From Nipponacmea schrenckii (Eukaryota > Mollusca > Gastropoda > Lottiidae): a stretch of 64,000 nt of DNA. Below the pieces are notes generated by a model. That model searched no databases. It had not been told where the DNA came from and worked only from the letters and a program-made list of their open reading frames with translations. The position numbers were made by a program, and so were the translations under genes. Shown piece after piece: positions 59,701 to 64,000 of this stretch. Numbering within the stretch: the first letter of the stretch is position 1; each line of letters opens with the position of its first letter. Where the stretch lies: NCBI GenBank assembly GCA_030562195.1, contig JAUJPP010000003.1, positions 38,260,602 to 38,324,601 on the forward strand, given 5' to 3'.

Positions 59701-60548
59701 ACTAAAATATATGATCCTGTTTGTGGAACTAATGGTATAACCTATTCCAACCTGTGTTTATTAAATTGCCAGTAGGTGAATTTTCTTTGCCTTAGCGAAT
59801 ATAACAGCCGTTGCAAATATGGCAAAAATTAGTAAAGTTTCCTTATAACCGTTTGAGAGCACAAATTAAAATTGCATACGAATAAAGGTATTCTCTACAC
59901 ATTACTCACAATATTCATGAACTTTATGTTTTTTTAATGATTACATGCATAAGATCTATCTGGACCACAATAATACTTTTATATTTAGGAAAGTTAATTG
60001 GGCCTATAATGGTGAATGTTCTGATCCGTGTGCTGTTTGTCCTAATATATATAAACCCGTATGTGGGTCTACATTGTTAACCTATCCTAATGAGTGTTTG
60101 ATGGCCTGCAAGTAAGTTTTATTTGTTTCCAGAAACAAATCTATATCAATACTTTTTCTTAGTTAAAAATCATAAGCATTTAATCATGACACTCTTAGGA
60201 CTGGGCCATTCTTCTAAAAAAATAGCGACATCTTTATTGTTTCATATTGAAAAAAAAAACATAACATACAAACACTTCACTGTGCAAATAAGAAATATAT
60301 CTTGGAAAATGGGAGATTCCGTAAAACATTGAGCAATTGTATATATGCCTGCCTCAGCACAAAACATACATCGATCTTTCTTTATTTCCAGAAAAGTTCA
60401 GAAATTATTTGATGGGGCATGCCCGAAATTTACTCCACATGGAAACGGTGGACTAGATAATACCCAAGGTAACAGAAATAAGATTAACAAAGGCAAGTCG
60501 ATTAAGAATTATGGTCACGGCCGAGGACATAGAGAATTTCCCGTTTAG
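53718..60548 (+). CDS. secreted multi-Kazal serine protease inhibitor (about 13 domains)
   Basis: Fifteen exons: 53718-53754, 55660-55756, 56026-56142, 56446-56562, 56714-56830, 56976-57095, 57276-57374, 57472-57585, 57683-57796, 57894-58007, 58105-58218, 59039-59152, 59652-59771, 59989-60111, 60392-60548. Together they make 1674 nt, an uninterrupted frame of 557 residues. Exon 1 codes a signal peptide ([12 protein letters not shown]). Exons 2-14 each give one Kazal domain whose sixth cysteine lies on the next exon; all these introns are phase 2. Cys spacing is C-x1-C-x7-C-x10-C-x3-C-x10-C with the CGxDGxTYxNxC signature, i.e. non-classical Kazal like leech tryptase inhibitor LDTI. The P1 residue (second after Cys2) is Leu in exons 2-6, Arg in exons 7-12, Lys in 13 and Asn in 14. 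Exon 15 adds a basic Gly/Asn-rich tail, then AATAAA at 60556. Exon 7 has a weak acceptor and is the least certain. Likely role: inhibition of secreted or microbial trypsin- and chymotrypsin/subtilisin-like proteases. Confidence 0.85.
56241..56320 (+). pseudogene. dead Kazal exon in intron 3
   Basis: 'ttcactggagttgcctaaag' and 'acagtttgtgcttctcattt' match exon 3/4 sequence, but the acceptor AG is changed to AC, the reading frame has stops, and the second half of the exon is missing. Confidence 0.65.
57472..58218 (+). repeat. two-exon higher-order repeat in the Kazal gene
   Basis: Exons 8 and 10 start 422 bp apart (57472, 57894), and so do exons 9 and 11 (57683, 58105). Introns alternate between two types ('...ttttttttggattatag' and '...ttatctggtttatag'). 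The unit is thus exon + intron type 1 + exon + intron type 2, duplicated recently; the copies differ by only a few bases. Confidence 0.85.
58268..58430 (-). pseudogene. LINE reverse-transcriptase relic in Kazal intron 11
   Basis: Minus strand reads [20 protein letters not shown] and, after a frameshift, [12 protein letters not shown]: the PxGS-LGPLLF and FADD blocks of a non-LTR RT. Only about 55 codons remain. The rest of the insertion to about 58920 has no recognisable coding. Confidence 0.75.
58921..58945 (+). pseudogene. 3' stub of a Kazal exon
   Basis: 'gtgaattaaattgcgggtaa' plus the intron type 1 that follows are the end of a Kazal repeat unit whose front is gone. It lies on the far side of the LINE-containing insert, so the insertion or an associated deletion removed most of one repeat exon. 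Confidence 0.75.
59363..59400 (+). pseudogene. 3' stub of a second Kazal exon
   Basis: 'attctaatgaatgtgattta' followed by 'aactgagtgtaagt' resembles the exon end [10 protein letters not shown] with its donor. Without an acceptor or the front half it cannot be used. It lies in intron 12. Confidence 0.6.
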
Positions 60549-61110
60549 AATCACTAATAAAATATCTTCAATTCTCTTGAATTAATTAATTTTATTCAAT
60601 GTGATATTTTAATTGAGATTCCTGCATAACTTTTCTATGTTTAGTACATAAATCAATAAATTCTATTCCAATTTTTTTTTTATTAAATTCCTCCTTGCAG
60701 TGTAAATTATTCGTGAGGGGGAGGGGATATTTAGCCGCACACCCCCATCCTCCAACTTCGGCTCCGTAAGATATCCTTTGAGGGTCGAGATGCGGTAGCA
60801 ATGAGTCACCAGTTTATCAAATAACGGATTCCGATGCCACAAAGGTTTACAGATAGGTAGTTTAAGGGAAATTTTTAAAGGACTGCAAACTATAACCTAC
60901 TTATAATTCTTTGTTAAAGTTTTCGAATAACGAACTTTCAACTTCACTCCTTTGTTAGTAATGTACTCAACGTTCTAATACTGACCCACATTCGACAAAA
61001 AAAAATTATGTTCAATGTGGATTGTTAATAAACATAATATGCAACTTTACATATAAGGACACCTACAAGATAAAGTTTCGATACAAAGAAAAAAGAAAGA
61101 GAGAGTTTAA
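60549..61110. other. 3' flank of the Kazal gene
   Basis: AATAAA at 60556-60561 is the likely polyadenylation signal. Beyond it I see no gene. Confidence 0.6.
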
Positions 61111-61111
61111 A

Positions 61112-61640
61112 CCTTTTGGGTGGAAACTTAGTCGCCACCCAAAAAGGTGTAATCATACGCCAATATTAGTGTTGAATTGTTACACTTTGTTGGTGCAAGA
61201 TTACACTATATACCGGGTAACTTTACACCAATATGAGCGTATCTAATGATAACACGCAGAGGTGAAAACTCTGATTACACGCTTCCAAGTGTTACGGTTC
61301 ACACGGTTGTTGTTATTTTACTCGCACCAAGAGTAACCACGTACACCTCTTTAAGTGTAAAATGAGAAGGTTAACACCAAATTTGGAATTGAATTACACC
61401 TTGCCAAAACTAATACACTTATAAAGGTGCAAAGCTTCACACTTAGATAAATGTTAAAAGAATGAGGGCATCGCCAATTCCGTTGTAATTAAACACTTCT
61501 TTAAAATAAAACGCGTTTAATAGTGTAAACAATTACACTTTGATTGGTGTAGAGTGTGAGAGTTTACACCAGTTTCAGAGCAGATTGACACCTCAAGCAC
61601 AGGGAGTGTAATTGGTTACACCTAAAAAGGGGGGGGGGGG
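61112..61640. repeat. hairpin and cluster of TTACACC/GGTGTAA motifs
   Basis: Begins with an inverted repeat, CCTTTTGGGTGG (from 61112) and CCACCCAAAAAGG (to 61147), 11 bases apart. Over the next 480 bp about 15 copies of TTACAC or its complement GTGTAA occur on both strands, ending in 'gtgtaattggttacacct' and a run of about 12 G after 61629. No coding potential. It is probably a non-autonomous element with internal motif arrays, but its exact borders are not clear. Confidence 0.55.
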
Positions 61641-61672
61641 TCAAGGCTATTCTTCGAATGCAAATCATAAAA

Positions 61673-62144
61673 GAATAAGCTTTCAACCAATTTCTGTAAG
61701 AGCTCAAGAACATAAATTATTTTCTAGAAATGTAGTTTTATTCATTTTATTTATCACATTTTTCAAACAAATAAAAATTGGTTGTTTTACTTAAACAAGA
61801 AATCCACCAAGTTTTATCAGAATAATAGCAAAGTATAATTTAATGATTTTCAATTCAGTTTCCAAAGTTAAGGACAGTTACTCAAAATTCATTGAAAATC
61901 CTAAAGATTGAATAAGCTTTCAACCAATTTCTGTAAACACTCAATACTGAATAAAGCACATATATTATTTTCTATAAATGTAGCTATAGTTTTTATTTAT
62001 CACACATTTTCCAAACAAATAAAAATTGGAAAGATATCCAACAAGTTCTATCAGAATAATAGCAAAGTTTAATTAAATGATGTTCAATTCAGTTTCCAAA
62101 GTTAAGGACAGTTACTCAAAATTCATTGAAAATCCTAAAGATTG
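61673..62144 (+). repeat. two-copy tandem repeat of about 237 bp
   Basis: The unit starting 'gaataagctttcaaccaatt' (61673) is repeated from 61910, ending 'aaaatcctaaagattg' both times. The copies differ by scattered substitutions and small indels. Confidence 0.9.
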
Positions 62145-63062
62145 ACCATTCAGCAGAAAGAGATCATTCTATAAACATCACTACATCACGTCAGAACATC
62201 TGAAAATCAGACTGGTAAAAAGAACTGGAAGTTTAAAGGGATTCTTAAGAAGTTTTCAGGGACACTTCTAACTACTATGTGCCTTCTGGAGTGTTTGTCA
62301 ACTAAAATATTGTGCGTTCCCGAATGTTTACAGGCAATTGAAGGTTTACAAACCCACATGGGCAACGTCCAAATACGCAAGACATTTTTATATTGGCATG
62401 GCATATTACAAAATTTAATGGAATAAGCTTAGGACCAACTTAAATAGACCATTAAGTTCTAATTCTCATATTTGACCAATAAAGAGTACAAATTAAAGTC
62501 AGTTGAATTACCTGCCTGGTATCAAAACTATACAATAATCCTGTACAATATACTGTTATAGTCTAAATCTAAAAAAACCTGGATACACATGAGAAACGCT
62601 TGTAATTAAAAATAACATAATTTTAAGAAATACAGGTACATGATTTTATTGATTTATAAATCCATGATGAGTCTAATTATTGGCCAAGCATTTAAAGGGA
62701 CTGGAAAGAGGTTTTCTATTATCAGGGACACTTCTTACTGCTATTTGGGCCATTCAAATTTTGTGCCCGATGCCTGTGAGCCCAGAAAAAATTATCCAGA
62801 TATGACACAGACTGTGGGACCTTATGTGACTTATTCTAGTCACTCAACATCTCACAATTGACATCATATCTGGTTAAGTTTTTCTGGAATAACAGGAAAG
62901 ATGGGTATTGGGCGGAAAGTTTGAAGTTTGTGAATATTGATAAAACAGTTCAGCTTTGTTTCGTGTACTCAATGTTAAATAATTATGTAAACAAGTAATA
63001 CACTGCATCAATAAATCTGTGTGCGTGTGAAACAATTGTTAATTGTTGACTCAATAACTATG
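62145..63062. other. gene-free stretch
   Basis: No supported gene. TTTATT near 62644 could be the polyadenylation signal, on the minus strand, of the exon at 63063. Confidence 0.4.
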
Positions 63063-63158
63063 TTAAAGTTTTTTTGATGAATGAGTATCTCCAATGCTTG
63101 CAATATGGGGCGATGGAGATGCTGGTCCATTCAAAATGTCGTCTACTGAAGCAATTTC
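63063..63158 (-). CDS. terminal exon of an unidentified minus-strand gene
   Basis: The acceptor 'cttctatatttcag' lies directly before GAAATTGCTTCAGTAGACG. 32 codons in phase 0 give EIASVDDILNGPASPSPHIA then SIGDTHSSKKL and TAA at 63063. The Ser/Pro-rich, polar tail reads like a real C-terminus. No other exon is recognisable to the right edge, so the gene would lie outside the window. Confidence 0.45.
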   Translation of the reverse strand, partial: EIASVDDILNGPASPSPHIASIGDTHSSKKL

Positions 63159-64000
63159 CTGAAATATAGAAGATATTAAAGTTAAAGGAAATAAGAAATA
63201 TGATAAATTTTGAAAATATGTAGGGCCTACTCCATGGAACGCCATTAACGCAAAAGTTCAGTTCACAGATTCTAAATTAGTTTAGTAGATTCTAACAGTT
63301 TCGTGAAAAATCTATTCGTTTTCGTTAAAAATCTTGGTTGCGTGAAGGTTACGCGGACATCTAACACCAGGTGGGGCGCGAGGTACTCGGTCAATTCGAG
63401 TACATGTCAATCGGGAGACACGTTTTTGTTCGTCAACTCGGAGAAAAATTCAACAAGAAGACAATATTCTCCAGTCAACCCGGGGAAAAATTTACCGATG
63501 CCGTTATTATATTTTTAGTATATAAGAGTTCTTATAAAGGGAGACAAATTATTATTTATTACGAGTATAACAATAACAATACATAATACTTATATTTCAA
63601 GTCATAAATTTAAATCACAGACAACCTTATGTTTAACCCGGACCCAATATATTATTGAAATAAAGATGATATCTTAAAACCTGGTTTTCGATGGTTTCGA
63701 ATTCCCGATCATACTATCGGAACTTCTTCAAACATGGTTTCGGTAGTTAGCGAACCGAGATCAGCGGTAGATTGTTTTACTTATTACAAATTTCCGAAGT
63801 TAATGAAAAACTTGTTATGCGAACGTTACGGAAATTTTTTTCGAACGGATATTCATGTTGGACATGCTCGCCATTACTCTTTGCCACAACAGGCCAGTTG
63901 TACCTGATGGCGAAGGTGAAGACATATATTGGCGCGACGTTTAAGGTTGTGAAATTGCCATTCAAGCAATTATTCACCATTCATGGATGACGTATATATA
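63159..64000. other. right edge, no supported gene
   Basis: Several ORFs of 60-72 codons overlap here on both strands (63303-63586, 63772-63990). None has splice context or a family motif I recognise. Around 63395-63500 the phrase 'gtcaactcggagaaaaattc' is repeated in degenerate form. Confidence 0.35.

Noticed and set aside
63772..63990. Overlapping ORFs on both strands at the right edge
   Set aside because: They are antisense shadows of one another, and no frame shows a known motif. I cannot decide whether any is real.

Overview
The window is AT-rich metazoan DNA. Genes are split by GT-AG introns, vertebrate-style satellites are absent, and almost every class of animal transposable element is present. 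A secreted leech/mollusc-style multi-Kazal inhibitor, a tetraspanin, and BEL/Pao, DIRS, Penelope, ISL2EU and P-like elements together suggest a lophotrochozoan, probably a mollusc. That assignment is an inference; no single feature proves it.

Host genes are few. At the left edge are two plus-strand 3' exons of an unidentified gene (549-1814). A minus-strand tetraspanin has four phase-0 exons (4058-5913); its TM4 exon was not found. A plus-strand gene encodes a signal peptide and about 13 Kazal domains (53718-60548, 15 exons, and the summed exons keep one frame). A minus-strand terminal exon of an unknown gene lies at 63063-63158.

The rest is nested mobile DNA. (1) 6856-16519: an ISL2EU-type DNA transposon (THAP + DDE transposase on plus, SWIM + YqaJ nuclease on minus) inserted in a 49-bp satellite array. 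It is itself split by a CR1/L2-like LINE (8177-13523) with an 11-bp target duplication. (2) 17150-28250: a minus-strand BEL/Pao 5' half. Next to it is a direct tandem duplication (19740-23840 and 23841-27857) of a composite of P-element-like THAP transposase, Penelope-like reverse transcriptase and BEL start. (3) 29302-30827: a non-autonomous element with terminal inverted repeats (TIRs) filled with ~150-bp repeats; the same repeat family lies inside the tetraspanin gene. (4) 32.3-35.8 kb: a decayed Gypsy element carrying a 460-bp MITE in its integrase. (5) 35.9-40.2 kb: an L1-like fragment, a BEL/Pao fragment and a LINE fragment. (6) 40228-51900: a nearly complete DIRS-like tyrosine-recombinase retrotransposon. 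It has ~600-bp inverted terminal repeats, an SGNH hydrolase ORF, a CCCH gag, RT/RNase H and a YR integrase. Its RNase H is interrupted by a 3.87-kb DNA transposon with a TTGT target duplication.

Most element ORFs carry stops or frameshifts, so this is largely a record of insertions in order of age. Satellite came before ISL2EU, which came before the LINE. Gypsy came before its MITE. DIRS came before the TTGT transposon. The Penelope ORF was already dead before it was duplicated. The most functional-looking loci are the Kazal gene, the DIRS element (repairable only on paper, with three or four lesions) and the TTGT transposon.
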